This document shows positions 36,656 through 44,914 of a stretch of 64,000 nucleotides of DNA, piece after piece. A program made the position numbers and the translations under genes. Numbering within the stretch: position 1 is the first letter of the stretch; every line of letters starts with the position of its first letter. This DNA comes from Hyphomicrobiales bacterium (GTDB lineage: Bacteria; Pseudomonadota; Alphaproteobacteria; Rhizobiales; Xanthobacteraceae). Location: positions 36,354 to 100,353 of the forward strand of contig WHTM01000014.1 of assembly GCA_009377755.1 (NCBI GenBank), read 5' to 3'. Below the pieces are notes generated by a model. The model was not told where the DNA came from, ran no database searches, and worked only from the letters and a program-made list of their open reading frames with translations.

Positions 36656-37530
36656 CGCGTGCCGAGGACCTGCGATCCGGCAAGGGGCACCGGGACGAGA
36701 ATTTTCCGGTGGCCTCGCGGCTCATTCGACCAGCTTGTCGCCCGTTGATCCTCGCGTTCTACCAGTTCGTCCGCACCGCCGACGACATCGCCGACCATTC
36801 GTCCCTCACCGTCCCGGTTAAACTCGCGCATCTCGACGCGCTGGAGGCTTCGCTCACCGGCGAACGTCAGGATCAGCCCGCCGGGGTGGCGCTGCGCGCC
36901 GCGCTTGCGCCGCGCGATCTCTCGCCGCGGCACGCCCAGGACCTGCTCACAGCATTCCGCCGCGACGTCACCACGCACCGCTATCGCGACTGGGACGAGC
37001 TGATCGACTACTGCCGCTATTCGGCCATGCCGGTCGGCCGCTTCGTGCTCGACGTGCATGGCGAGAGCCGCGAGTCATGGCCGGCCAACGACGCCCTGTG
37101 CGCAGCGCTACAGATCATCAATCACCTGCAGGATTGTGCCGAGGACTACCGCAATCTCGATCGCGTCTACCTTCCGCTCGATGCGCTGGCGGCCGCTGGC
37201 ACGAAGGTCGAAGCCCTCGCCGAGGCACGGGCGTCGCCTGAGCTGCGTGCCTGCCTCACCGCGCTGGCACGGCGGACGCAGGGGCTGCTCGCGGACAGCC
37301 GCTTATTCCCGGCGCAGATCGCCGACCTGCGTCTCGCCTTGGAGGTCTCCGTCATCAGAACCTACGCCGAACGCCTGGCCAGCTTGTTGCTGGCGCGCGA
37401 CCCGCTGTGCGAGCGCGTGCACCTGGGCAAGGCCGCCTTCGCCGCCTACGGCATGATCGGCATTCTCCGCGGGCTGGGACGTCACCTGACGCGGGGCAAC
37501 GCCCGTCGCCACAAGCCGCAGGACGCGTGA
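36652..37530 (+). CDS. hpnC: Hydroxysqualene synthase HpnC
   Basis: 292 residues of the squalene/phytoene synthase family. HpnC converts presqualene diphosphate to hydroxysqualene. First Asp motif 'FYQFVRTADDIADHSSL' near 37-53 and second 'QDCAEDYRNLDRVYLPLDAL' near 160-179 flank the catalytic cavity. 'YCRYSAMPVGRFVLDVHGE' is typical of HpnC. ATG 36652 overlaps the hpnB stop (ATGA). The next gene is hpnD. Confidence 0.94.
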   Translation: MTRAEDLRSGKGHRDENFPVASRLIRPACRPLILAFYQFVRTADDIADHSSLTVPVKLAHLDALEASLTGERQDQPAGVALRAALAPRDLSPRHAQDLLTAFRRDVTTHRYRDWDELIDYCRYSAMPVGRFVLDVHGESRESWPANDALCAALQIINHLQDCAEDYRNLDRVYLPLDALAAAGTKVEALAEARASPELRACLTALARRTQGLLADSRLFPAQIADLRLALEVSVIRTYAERLASLLLARDPLCERVHLGKAAFAAYGMIGILRGLGRHLTRGNARRHKPQDA

Positions 37531-37557
37531 GGTCCTGCCTTGGCCGCGGAATCCACA

Positions 37558-38385
37558 ATGCTTGCCAACCAGCCCGCCGCGGCGACCAGAGCGTCCGGCA
37601 GTTCGTTCTACACGGCGATGCGCGTCCTTCCGCGGCCGCAACGCGAGGCGATGTTCGAGATCTACGCCTTTTGCCGCGCCGTGGACGATATCGCCGATTC
37701 CGACGATCCCCGCCCGGTGCGCCACGCACAGCTCGCGCGCTGGCGTCTCGACATCGACCGGCTGTTTTCCGAAGCGCCGCCACTGCCGCTGCAGCGGCTT
37801 GCGCAGGTGACACGGTCATACGAACTCGCGCGCGACGATTTTCTTAGCGTCATCGACGGGATGGAGATGGACGTCGAGGCGGACATTCGCGCGCCCACGT
37901 TCACGACCTTGGATCTCTACTGCGACCACGTCGCGAGCGCCGTCGGGCGATTGTCGGTGCAGGTGTTCGGCATGGAAAGAGACGAAGGGCGGCAGCTCGC
38001 GCATCACCTCGGCCGCGCCCTGCAGTTCACCAACATCCTGCGCGACCTCGACGAAGACGCCGCGGTCGGCCGGCTCTACCTTCCGCATGAGGCCTTGCAC
38101 CAGGTGGGGATTTCAACGAGCGAACCCGCGACCGTGCTGGCACATCCGGCGCTCGGCGACGCCTGTGCTTTCCTGGTGGCGCGAGCACAGACGCATTTCG
38201 CCGAGGCCGACACCGTGATGGCACAGGCGCGCCGCAGCACCGTGCGCGCACCGCGCGTCATGGCCGAGGTCTATCGCGCCATGCTCGACCGCATGGTCGC
38301 ACGCGGCTGGTGCACCCCGCGGCGACGCGTCCGCGCCGGACGCCTGCACCTGATCTGGATCCTGCTGAGGCATGGGATTTTATAG
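37558..38385 (+). CDS. hpnD: Presqualene diphosphate synthase HpnD
   Basis: 275 residues. HpnD joins two farnesyl diphosphates head to head. 'EIYAFCRAVDDIADSDDPRP' near 34-53 and 'NILRDLDEDAAVGRLYLPHE' near 159-178 are the paired Asp motifs; 'YCDHVASAVGRLSVQVFG' lies between them. ATG 37558 is used; an in-frame TTG at 37540 preceded by GAGGT is a real alternative and adds six residues. It is the last gene of the hpnB-C-D block: hpnE, normally next, lies 6.5 kb downstream behind a transporter/dehydrogenase block. Confidence 0.94.
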   Translation: MLANQPAAATRASGSSFYTAMRVLPRPQREAMFEIYAFCRAVDDIADSDDPRPVRHAQLARWRLDIDRLFSEAPPLPLQRLAQVTRSYELARDDFLSVIDGMEMDVEADIRAPTFTTLDLYCDHVASAVGRLSVQVFGMERDEGRQLAHHLGRALQFTNILRDLDEDAAVGRLYLPHEALHQVGISTSEPATVLAHPALGDACAFLVARAQTHFAEADTVMAQARRSTVRAPRVMAEVYRAMLDRMVARGWCTPRRRVRAGRLHLIWILLRHGIL

Positions 38386-38734
38386 GGGGGCGGGAATCAT
38401 GAGGGCGCATGAATCGGGGCTCGAGTAGTTTGATCGCGGCCCTGGTCCTCCGGCCAGATCGACGGAATCGCTGTCACCGGCCGCACGGATCGACTGGCCG
38501 GCAGCGTCGCCCCCGAAACCGCGGCGTGCCCCGGCCTTAACGGTATCATGTCCCTCGCCGAAGCCGTTGAGGAGCTCTGCCACGGGCTACTCAGCGGCGA
38601 GCGCCGGCCCGGATGACGGGGCCTTGTTTTCCGTATAGGATTCAGGCGCATCTGCTTGCGGTAACGCAGGCGTGGATGCGGGGGCAAGCGAAGCCGTTTA
38701 CAAAACCCAAAACGAACCATGGGAGGGAGGACTT
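38386..38734. other. 349-bp spacer after hpnD, probable junction of an inserted block
   Basis: No convincing gene. A plus-strand frame ending at 38614 gives a protein-like stretch ('RLAGSVAPETAACPGLNGIM' and 'SLAEAVEELCHGLLSGERRP') of about 55 codons after a stop at 38431-38433, without a clear start codon; it may be a decayed gene end, but I do not recognise it. A good ribosome site (GGGAGGGAGG) for the next gene closes the spacer. The hopanoid operon is interrupted from here to about 44914. Confidence 0.4.
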
Positions 38735-39793
38735 ATGCGACATTTCATGCCGATTGCGTTAGCCGGCCTGCTGGCCTCGGTCGGCCCGGCGCTTGGAGAG
38801 ACGATCCGGCTCACGGTCGTCGCGGCGGCGCCGCCGCACGTAACCTACGTGAAAGCCGCGAAGGAGAAGTTCATCCCGGAGATCAACCGGAAGCTCGCGG
38901 CATCCGGCAAGGACCTCCGCATCGAGTGGACGGAGGCCTACGCCCAGAGCCTCGCCAAATTCACCGAGGTTTTCGAAACCGTCGAGGAAGGGATCGCCCA
39001 TGTCGGCCTGATCCTGAAGAATTTCGAGCCTTCCAAGCTGCCGCTCGAGCAGTTCACCAGCATTGCGCCGTTCGGCCTGTTCAAGGTGGAGCAGTTGATC
39101 GAGATCGACCGCAGCATGCGCGAGAAGGTGCCGGCCCTGAACGAGGCTTACCGCAAATACAACCAGGTCTTCCTCACCAGCGGCATCTCGCCCTCCCAGC
39201 AGCTCTTCACGACCTTCCCGGTCAAGACCGTGGACGATCTGAAGGGCCGCAAGATCGGAGCGAGCGGCGACTTCGGGCAATGGTTCCAGGGCACCGGTGC
39301 GGTCGTCGTCCCGTCCTCGATGGCCAACTCCCATACCGATATCCGGAACGGGGTCTATGACGGCTATCCGATGAACGAACTGCTGTCCTTCGCCTACAAG
39401 GCGTACCAGGTCGCGCCCTATCTCACCCGCGTCGAATTCGGCCCGAGCAACGTCTCCGGCATCACCGTCAACCGCGACACCTGGGAGAAACTGCCGGACT
39501 ATGCGCGGGAGATCTTCATGGAGACCGCGCGCGAATACTCACGCTGGCAGATCGAGATCGACGAAGGCAACTACAAGAAGTTCATGGGCATCATGACGAA
39601 GAGCGGCCTCAAGACTTATGACATGCCCGCCGAGGAGAGGAAGCGCTGGGCGTCGATGATGCCCAACATCGCCCAGCAGTGGGCCGACCGGCTCGAAAAG
39701 CGCGGGCAGCCCGGCCGCGCGGTGCTCAATACGTTCATGGGCGAGCTGCGCGCTCGCAACATCGAGATCGCGCGCGAGTGGGACAAGCAATAG
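38735..39793 (+). CDS. TRAP transporter substrate-binding protein, DctP type (second system)
   Basis: 352 residues with a Sec signal peptide (about 1-21, 'FMPIALAGLLASVGPALG'). The TRAP receptor core includes 'AHVGLILKNFEPSKLPLEQF', 'GRKIGASGDFGQWFQGTGAV', 'DIRNGVYDGYPMNELLSF' and 'FGPSNVSGITVNRDTWEKLP'. It differs clearly from the DctP at 8440. It is followed by the fused permease gene at 39963 after a palindromic repeat, so the two form a transporter unit. Substrate unknown; the neighbouring quinoprotein suggests a compound linked to periplasmic oxidation, which is speculative. Confidence 0.88.
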   Translation: MRHFMPIALAGLLASVGPALGETIRLTVVAAAPPHVTYVKAAKEKFIPEINRKLAASGKDLRIEWTEAYAQSLAKFTEVFETVEEGIAHVGLILKNFEPSKLPLEQFTSIAPFGLFKVEQLIEIDRSMREKVPALNEAYRKYNQVFLTSGISPSQQLFTTFPVKTVDDLKGRKIGASGDFGQWFQGTGAVVVPSSMANSHTDIRNGVYDGYPMNELLSFAYKAYQVAPYLTRVEFGPSNVSGITVNRDTWEKLPDYAREIFMETAREYSRWQIEIDEGNYKKFMGIMTKSGLKTYDMPAEERKRWASMMPNIAQQWADRLEKRGQPGRAVLNTFMGELRARNIEIAREWDKQ

Positions 39794-39803
39794 CGTGGAC
39801 TTT

Positions 39804-39941
39804 ACCCTCCCCTGGAGGGGGAGGGTCGCGAGCGAAGCGAGCGGGGTGGGGTGAACCGCGAAGCGAATATGTCTCACCCCACCCCGCCGCCTTCGCTTAC
39901 TTCGTTCGCTCGGCGTCGACCCTCCCCCTCCAGGGGAGGGT
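39804..39941. repeat. Dispersed palindromic repeat with 25-bp terminal inverted repeats
   Basis: The ends 39804-39828 and 39917-39941 are perfect 25-bp inverted copies (outer part ACCCTCCCCTGGAGG), and each end is itself nearly palindromic. Between them are further inverted pieces: GAGCGAAGCGAGC and GGGGTGGGGTGA facing TCACCCCACCCC. The element fills the gap between the TRAP receptor and permease genes. The ends resemble those of the repeat at 24925-25059. It is a non-coding MITE- or REP-like element. Confidence 0.9.
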
Positions 39942-39962
39942 GACGACATCTAGGGCAGCGGC

Positions 39963-41939
39963 ATGGCACGTCAAAGCGTAGAGGCGGCGATCCCCCCGCA
40001 AGAGTCATCGGCGGGGCGCCCCGCGCGCGCGCTCGGCAGGGCGTTCGATATCCTGATCAACGCGCTCAACGCCGTCGGCACGGTCTGGATCTTCGTGATC
40101 ATGGTCCTGATCAACGCCGACGTATTCGCGCGGTATCTGTTCAACCGGCCGCTCAACGGCGTCCCGCTGATCATCGAGCTCTCGATCGTCGCGATCGTGT
40201 TCCTGCAACTCGCCGCGGCGTTGCGCGAGGGACGCATGACGCGCTCGGACGTCCTGATCGGACGCCTGCTCACGCGGCGGCCGCAGCTCGGCCTGTCGCT
40301 ACAGGCCATCTATCACGCCCTCGGCGCGGTGCTGATGGGAATCCTCTTCTTCTACAGCGCGCCGCTCTTCGAGAAGGCGTGGCGGCGCGAAACCTATACC
40401 GGGGTGGAGGGCGACTTCACCCTCCAGGTCTGGCCCTTGAAGCTCATCATTCTCCTCGGAGTGGCGGTCTGCGGCGTGCAGTTCCTGCGCCACGTCGGCC
40501 TCGACCTCAAGGGCATCGGCGCCGCGGCGCGCGCCGGAACGCGCGATCGGACCGCTCCCGTCATCGCGCTTCTCTCGGCGGCGGCTGTGTTCGCGGTGCT
40601 GTTCGGCCTCGGGTCCCTCGTCTCGCTCTCGCCGGTCCAGATCGGCCTGATCTCCGTCCTGTTCGTCCTGTTCCTTGTCTACGTCGGCGTCCATGTCGGC
40701 GTGGCGCTCGCCTTGCTGTCTTTCGTCTGCGTCTGGCTGATCCGCGGCAACATGGACATAGCCGGCACGCTCTTGGCGCTCGCCGCTTCGGAGAGCCTGC
40801 AACGCTATGAGTTCGGCGTCATCCCGTTGTTCGTCTTCATGGGTTTGCTGGTCAGCGTCTCGGACATCGGCAAGGACACCTACGACGTCGCCAACCACCT
40901 CTTCCGGCGGGTGAAGGCCGGCCTCGGCATGGCGACCGTCGGCGCCAATGCGGTCTTCGCCGCGGTGACGGGGACCAGCATCGCGTCGGCCTCGGTGTTC
41001 ACGAAGGTGGCGGTGCCGGAGATGCTCCGGTTCGGCTACAAGCCGCGCTTCGCCGTCGGCGTTGTGGCGGGCTCCTCGGTCCTCGGCATGCTGATCCCGC
41101 CGAGCCTGCTGCTGATCCTCTACGGCATCCTGGCGGAGACGTCGATCGGCGATCTGTTCATCGCCGGGATCGTGCCCGGGATCATTCTCGCCGCGGCGTA
41201 TTGCGTCCTGATTTGGTTCATGGCCCGCCACTTCCCCGACCACGTCGCCGCGCCCGAGACGCTTGCCCAAGGCATCCAGTCCGAGATGAGCGGCCGGGAG
41301 CTAGCCCTCAAGATCGCGCCGATCGTGATCCTGATCATGATCGTCCTTGGCGGTATCTATGGCGGGGTGTTCACCGCGACCGAGGCGGGCGGGGTCGGCG
41401 CCATGGGCGCGCTGATCATGACCATCCTCAAGCGGCGCCTGACCTGGAGCAATCTCTGGCACACGCTGATGGAGACCGGCTACGTGACCGCGGCGATCTG
41501 CTTCCTGCTGATCGCCGCCACCCTCTATGCCCGCATGATCGCCATGACGGGCATCCCGAACGTGATGGAATCCTACATCGCCGCGGTGGGGATCGGGCTC
41601 GCGGGGCTGCTCGCGATCTACATCGTGGTGGTCGTACTACTCGGCACCATCATGTCGGCGGGGGAGATCATGCTCATCCTGATCCCGATCGCCGTGCCGC
41701 TCCTCGCGCCCTTTGGGGTCGACCTCGTCTGGTTTGGGATCGTGACCATCATCGCCGTCGAGATCGGGCTGCTCACCCCGCCCCTCGGCATCGCCTGCTT
41801 CGTCATCCACAACAACCTGCAGGACAAGCGCATCAGCCTCGACGACATCTTCTGGGGGGCGGCACCCTTCGCGCTGACCATGCTGGTGGTGCTGATCCTG
41901 GTGACGCTGTTTCCCCAGCTGGCGCTTGTCCTTCTATAG
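39963..41939 (+). CDS. TRAP transporter permease with fused small and large subunits (DctQM)
   Basis: 658 residues. Residues about 25-190 are the four-helix DctQ part ('IFVIMVLINADVFARYLFNR', 'VAIVFLQLAAALREGRMTRS'). From about 200 to the end is DctM ('FGVIPLFVFMGLLVSVSD', 'AAVTGTSIASASVFTKVAVP', 'GSSVLGMLIPPSLLLILYGI', 'AVEIGLLTPPLGIACFVIHN'). The fused form contrasts with the separate dctQ and dctM at 6598-8381. It works with the receptor coded at 38735. GC-rich coding matches the neighbours. Confidence 0.92.
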   Translation: MARQSVEAAIPPQESSAGRPARALGRAFDILINALNAVGTVWIFVIMVLINADVFARYLFNRPLNGVPLIIELSIVAIVFLQLAAALREGRMTRSDVLIGRLLTRRPQLGLSLQAIYHALGAVLMGILFFYSAPLFEKAWRRETYTGVEGDFTLQVWPLKLIILLGVAVCGVQFLRHVGLDLKGIGAAARAGTRDRTAPVIALLSAAAVFAVLFGLGSLVSLSPVQIGLISVLFVLFLVYVGVHVGVALALLSFVCVWLIRGNMDIAGTLLALAASESLQRYEFGVIPLFVFMGLLVSVSDIGKDTYDVANHLFRRVKAGLGMATVGANAVFAAVTGTSIASASVFTKVAVPEMLRFGYKPRFAVGVVAGSSVLGMLIPPSLLLILYGILAETSIGDLFIAGIVPGIILAAAYCVLIWFMARHFPDHVAAPETLAQGIQSEMSGRELALKIAPIVILIMIVLGGIYGGVFTATEAGGVGAMGALIMTILKRRLTWSNLWHTLMETGYVTAAICFLLIAATLYARMIAMTGIPNVMESYIAAVGIGLAGLLAIYIVVVVLLGTIMSAGEIMLILIPIAVPLLAPFGVDLVWFGIVTIIAVEIGLLTPPLGIACFVIHNNLQDKRISLDDIFWGAAPFALTMLVVLILVTLFPQLALVLL

Positions 41940-42362
41940 ATGAATCCGCGGCTTCGTGGCGGAGCTAGATCCTTCTCGACCGCAGTACAATGGTCGTGAG
42001 TGCGGCTCGGTGGGATCCAATTCCGCGCCCACGCCGCTAGGGTACTTTCTGCTCGGAGCCGGTTTTTGCCGCACCCGTATCGTCCCGGACATTCTTCGCA
42101 CCGGCGGACCGGTCCTGCCAAGTCTCGCTATTTCATGATTCGACGCTTCTCCTGATTTGACAATTCGGAATTGTCCGGCGCGCCACCGCCGAGTCGGGAA
42201 AAATTGCCGAAAATGGAGGAACCGATATCCAGCATTTCTTGAGGACGACGCAAGTCTACGGCCGATGTCGACAGGCCGTGAAGAATTTTTGAGAAATGAT
42301 CTGGTCGGCTAGCGCCAGTTGACGTCCGGCGGCGGATTGAGTGTCGGGCACGGAGACGACCA
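41940..42362. other. 423-bp intergenic region upstream of the quinoprotein unit
   Basis: No credible gene on either strand. It contains a 17-bp palindrome (42159-42175) and, shortly before the next gene, a ribosome site GGAGACGA ahead of the ATG at 42363. The stretch 42160-42310 is richer in A+T than its surroundings, as expected for a promoter region. Confidence 0.5.
42159..42175. promoter_or_regulatory. 17-bp palindrome, candidate operator for the quinoprotein unit
   Basis: GACAATTC-G-GAATTGTC, a perfect 8-1-8 inverted repeat overlapping a TTGACA hexamer (42157-42162), about 190 bp before the gene at 42363. The overlap with a possible -35 box suggests a repressor site. The regulator is unknown; no regulator gene is adjacent. 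Confidence 0.5.
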
Positions 42363-42704
42363 ATGGCAAACTACGGTGCACCTCTTGTTGCGTTAGCAGC
42401 CATTCTCGGCACGGCGCTCTCTATCTACGACTACATCGATCCGATGAGCGGGATCGCCGGCACACCCGGCGCCATCCTGGTCATCGCATCGACGCTGATC
42501 CTGTTCGTTTTCGGCTTGCTCATGGCGGCTGATCCGCGCAGCGCCGCATTACGGATATTCATCATCCTTTCCTGTCTTCTCGGCATCGCCGGCACCGCAT
42601 TCGCGGCTTACCTCCTCAACAGCCGCACGCTCCTCGCCTTGATGGTCGTCTGCCTGCTGGGCTGGCTCATCTATCTCTTCAAGCCGCGCCGAGCACTCGC
42701 CTGA
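42363..42704 (+). CDS. Four-helix membrane protein upstream of a PQQ dehydrogenase
   Basis: 113 residues, almost all in membrane segments (about 6-22, 36-55, 65-85 and 89-106: 'LVALAAILGTALSIYDYI', 'AILVIASTLILFVFGLLMA', 'IFIILSCLLGIAGTAFAAY', 'LLALMVVCLLGWLIYLF'). It ends in a basic tail (KPRRALA). In membrane-bound glucose/quinate dehydrogenases a similar N-terminal multi-helix anchor is fused to the quinoprotein. Here it is separate, 36 bp upstream, and may act as its anchor and ubiquinone-reduction site. That role is inference. Confidence 0.75.
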   Translation: MANYGAPLVALAAILGTALSIYDYIDPMSGIAGTPGAILVIASTLILFVFGLLMAADPRSAALRIFIILSCLLGIAGTAFAAYLLNSRTLLALMVVCLLGWLIYLFKPRRALA

Positions 42705-42740
42705 CCGCGTGCAAATTCTTTCCATGCAAAGGTGAGACCC

Positions 42741-44705
42741 ATGAAGCGGATAGGTGTTCTGGCAACTCTTCTCTCGCTCTCCACGATTGCACTGCTGACT
42801 GGTGTTGCGCAGTCGCAGGAAAAGACCTGGCAGCACTTCAACGGCGACCTTCGCGCGCAGAAATATTCCAGCCTCACTCAGATCACGCCGGAGAATGTGA
42901 AGAACCTCACTGCGGCGTGGAGAATTCATACCGGCGACAAATATTCCGGCACCGGCGCACCGCCGACTTTGGGGGCGCATATGCGCAGCAAGCCGGCCGG
43001 CGGTAACGAAAAGGTGCCGCCGACCGTATGGTCCGCTACGCCCCTGTTCGTAAACAATACATTGTATCTCGGCACGCCATTCTACCGCATTTTCGCGCTC
43101 GAGCCGGACACTGGAAAGATCAAATGGATCTATGATTCGAAAGCGGTGCTCGCGGCGCTGACCCAGCCTGACTTGAAGAACCGGGGCGTCGCCTATTGGC
43201 AGGCCGAAACGATCACCGCCGGCGCGGCGTGCCAGAAGCGGGTCTATATCGGCACCATGGATGCGAAGCTGCATTCGGTCGACGCCGATACCGGCAAGCC
43301 CTGCGCGGATTTCGGCACGAACGGCGTCGTCGACATCAACCAATGGAACACGGAAAACAACAAATGGCCGCTCTCAATCCTGCAGCCGCCGACCGTGTTC
43401 AAGGACTATCTGATCGTCGGCTGGGCCGGCAAGGACTGGGCCGATAGCGAAGCGCCTCCCGGCAGCATTTTTGCGCTCGACGCGAGGACGGGCGCCCTGC
43501 GCTGGACTTTCCATTCGATCCCGAAGGAGTTCGCCGCCAAGACCGGCACGGCCAATGTCTGGGCCAGCATGTCGGTCGATGCGGAACGGGAAATTCTCTA
43601 CATCCCTGTTAGCTCACCGAGCCCGAATTTCTTCGGCGGCAACCGGCGCGACCCGATCCCTCTTGGGACGTCCGTCACCGCGCTCAGGATCGCGACCGGC
43701 GAGGTGGTCTGGAGCCGGCAACTTGTCCATCACGACATCTGGGATTTCGACACGAATTCCGCGCCCACGCTCGTCGACATCACCAGGGACGGCCGGACCA
43801 TTCCCGCGCTCATGCAAACGTCCAAGCAGGGATTTCTGTACATCCTGAACCGCGAGACCGGCGAGCCGGTCTATCCGATGGAAGAACGGCCCGTTCCGAA
43901 GTCGACGGTGCCTGGCGAAGTCGCGTCGCCGACGCAACCTTACGTGCCGCTGCCGAAGCCGGTCGTCGATGACACGTGGCCCGGCATTTTTCCGCTCGCG
44001 GATATCGCGAGCTTTGGCTACTGCACGAGAAAGCTGAAGGAGCTGCGGTATGAAGGCCGCTTCACGCCGCCGAGCCTCGAAGGCAGCCTCACCTATCCGG
44101 GCACGATCGGCGGCGTGGAATGGGGCGGCGGCGCGGTCGATCCAAACAAGCAGATCTTCGTCGTGAATAATTCCAGCGCCGTGCAGATCTACAAGCTGCT
44201 CGCACGCGAAGACTACGACAAGGCAACCGCCACACCCGGCGCCTCCGAATCCGGCGGCTACTTCCCGATGTCCGGCGCGCCCTACGGATTCCAGTTGTCG
44301 ACCTTCCTGAACCCCCTCGGGATGCCGTGCTGGAAGCCGCCCTACGGCTCGATTGCGGCCTACGATCTCAAGACCGGGCGGCAGCTCTGGAAGAAGGCCT
44401 TCGGACAGATCCAGAAGTGGGGCTTCTACATGCCGGAGTCCTGGGGAACGATCACGATCGGCGGTCCGGTGATCACCGCGAGCGGCCTGATCTTCATCGG
44501 CGCATCGATGGACTCGCGCGTGCGCGCGCTCGATCTCCGGACCGGTGACGTGCTCTGGCAGGCCCTCGTGTCCGCGCCCGCCGTCGCGCTGCCCGCGGTC
44601 TATGAGTACAAGGGCAAGCAATATGTCGTGTTCGCCGCCGGCGGAAACTCGATCCTGACACCCCGCGTAAGCGACGAGATCGTGGCATTCGCGCTGCCGG
44701 ATTAG
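42741..44705 (+). CDS. PQQ-dependent dehydrogenase of the glucose/quinate/shikimate type
   Basis: 654 residues from ATG 42741 (AAAGGTGAG upstream). Sec signal peptide about 1-25. The eight-bladed propeller includes 'WQHFNGDLRAQKYSSLTQIT', 'TPLFVNNTLYLGTPFYRIFA', 'SRQLVHHDIWDFDTNSAPTL' (His and Asp near PQQ), 'GFLYILNRETGEPVYPMEER' and 'PGTIGGVEWGGGAVDPNKQI'. No CxxCH is present, so it has no c-type heme and should pass electrons to quinone. Substrate could be an aldose, quinate or another polyol or alcohol. No pqq biosynthesis genes lie in the window. Confidence 0.9.
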   Translation: MKRIGVLATLLSLSTIALLTGVAQSQEKTWQHFNGDLRAQKYSSLTQITPENVKNLTAAWRIHTGDKYSGTGAPPTLGAHMRSKPAGGNEKVPPTVWSATPLFVNNTLYLGTPFYRIFALEPDTGKIKWIYDSKAVLAALTQPDLKNRGVAYWQAETITAGAACQKRVYIGTMDAKLHSVDADTGKPCADFGTNGVVDINQWNTENNKWPLSILQPPTVFKDYLIVGWAGKDWADSEAPPGSIFALDARTGALRWTFHSIPKEFAAKTGTANVWASMSVDAEREILYIPVSSPSPNFFGGNRRDPIPLGTSVTALRIATGEVVWSRQLVHHDIWDFDTNSAPTLVDITRDGRTIPALMQTSKQGFLYILNRETGEPVYPMEERPVPKSTVPGEVASPTQPYVPLPKPVVDDTWPGIFPLADIASFGYCTRKLKELRYEGRFTPPSLEGSLTYPGTIGGVEWGGGAVDPNKQIFVVNNSSAVQIYKLLAREDYDKATATPGASESGGYFPMSGAPYGFQLSTFLNPLGMPCWKPPYGSIAAYDLKTGRQLWKKAFGQIQKWGFYMPESWGTITIGGPVITASGLIFIGASMDSRVRALDLRTGDVLWQALVSAPAVALPAVYEYKGKQYVVFAAGGNSILTPRVSDEIVAFALPD

Positions 44706-44842
44706 CCGCCGCGGCTCACGCCTTGCTGTCTGGCTCACCACTTCAAAGCGCCGAGAGAACATCTCGCTCATCGCAAGCTGAACGTGTTCGCATTGAGCAA
44801 GCCGCCGTCAACAAGCTCGGTTTACGCGTACACGACCTGGAG

Positions 44843-44910
44843 GCATGATCTCCTCGCAAAACCGGCTTCCACCCCGATCAAATCCCGGGCGAGCTTTCCA
44901 CGGATCATGC
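44843..44910. repeat. Dispersed palindromic repeat, GCATGATC type, copy A
   Basis: 68 bp with inverted ends GCATGATC (44843-44850) and GATCATGC (44903-44910) and internal AAACCGGCTTCCACCCCGAT. A related copy is at 60816-60881. It lies immediately before hpnE, whose ATG follows four bases after its end, so it could affect hpnE expression. Confidence 0.75.
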
Positions 44911-44914
44911 CCTG

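Noticed and set aside
42741..44705. c-type heme in the quinoprotein
   Set aside because: No CxxCH motif occurs in the sequence.
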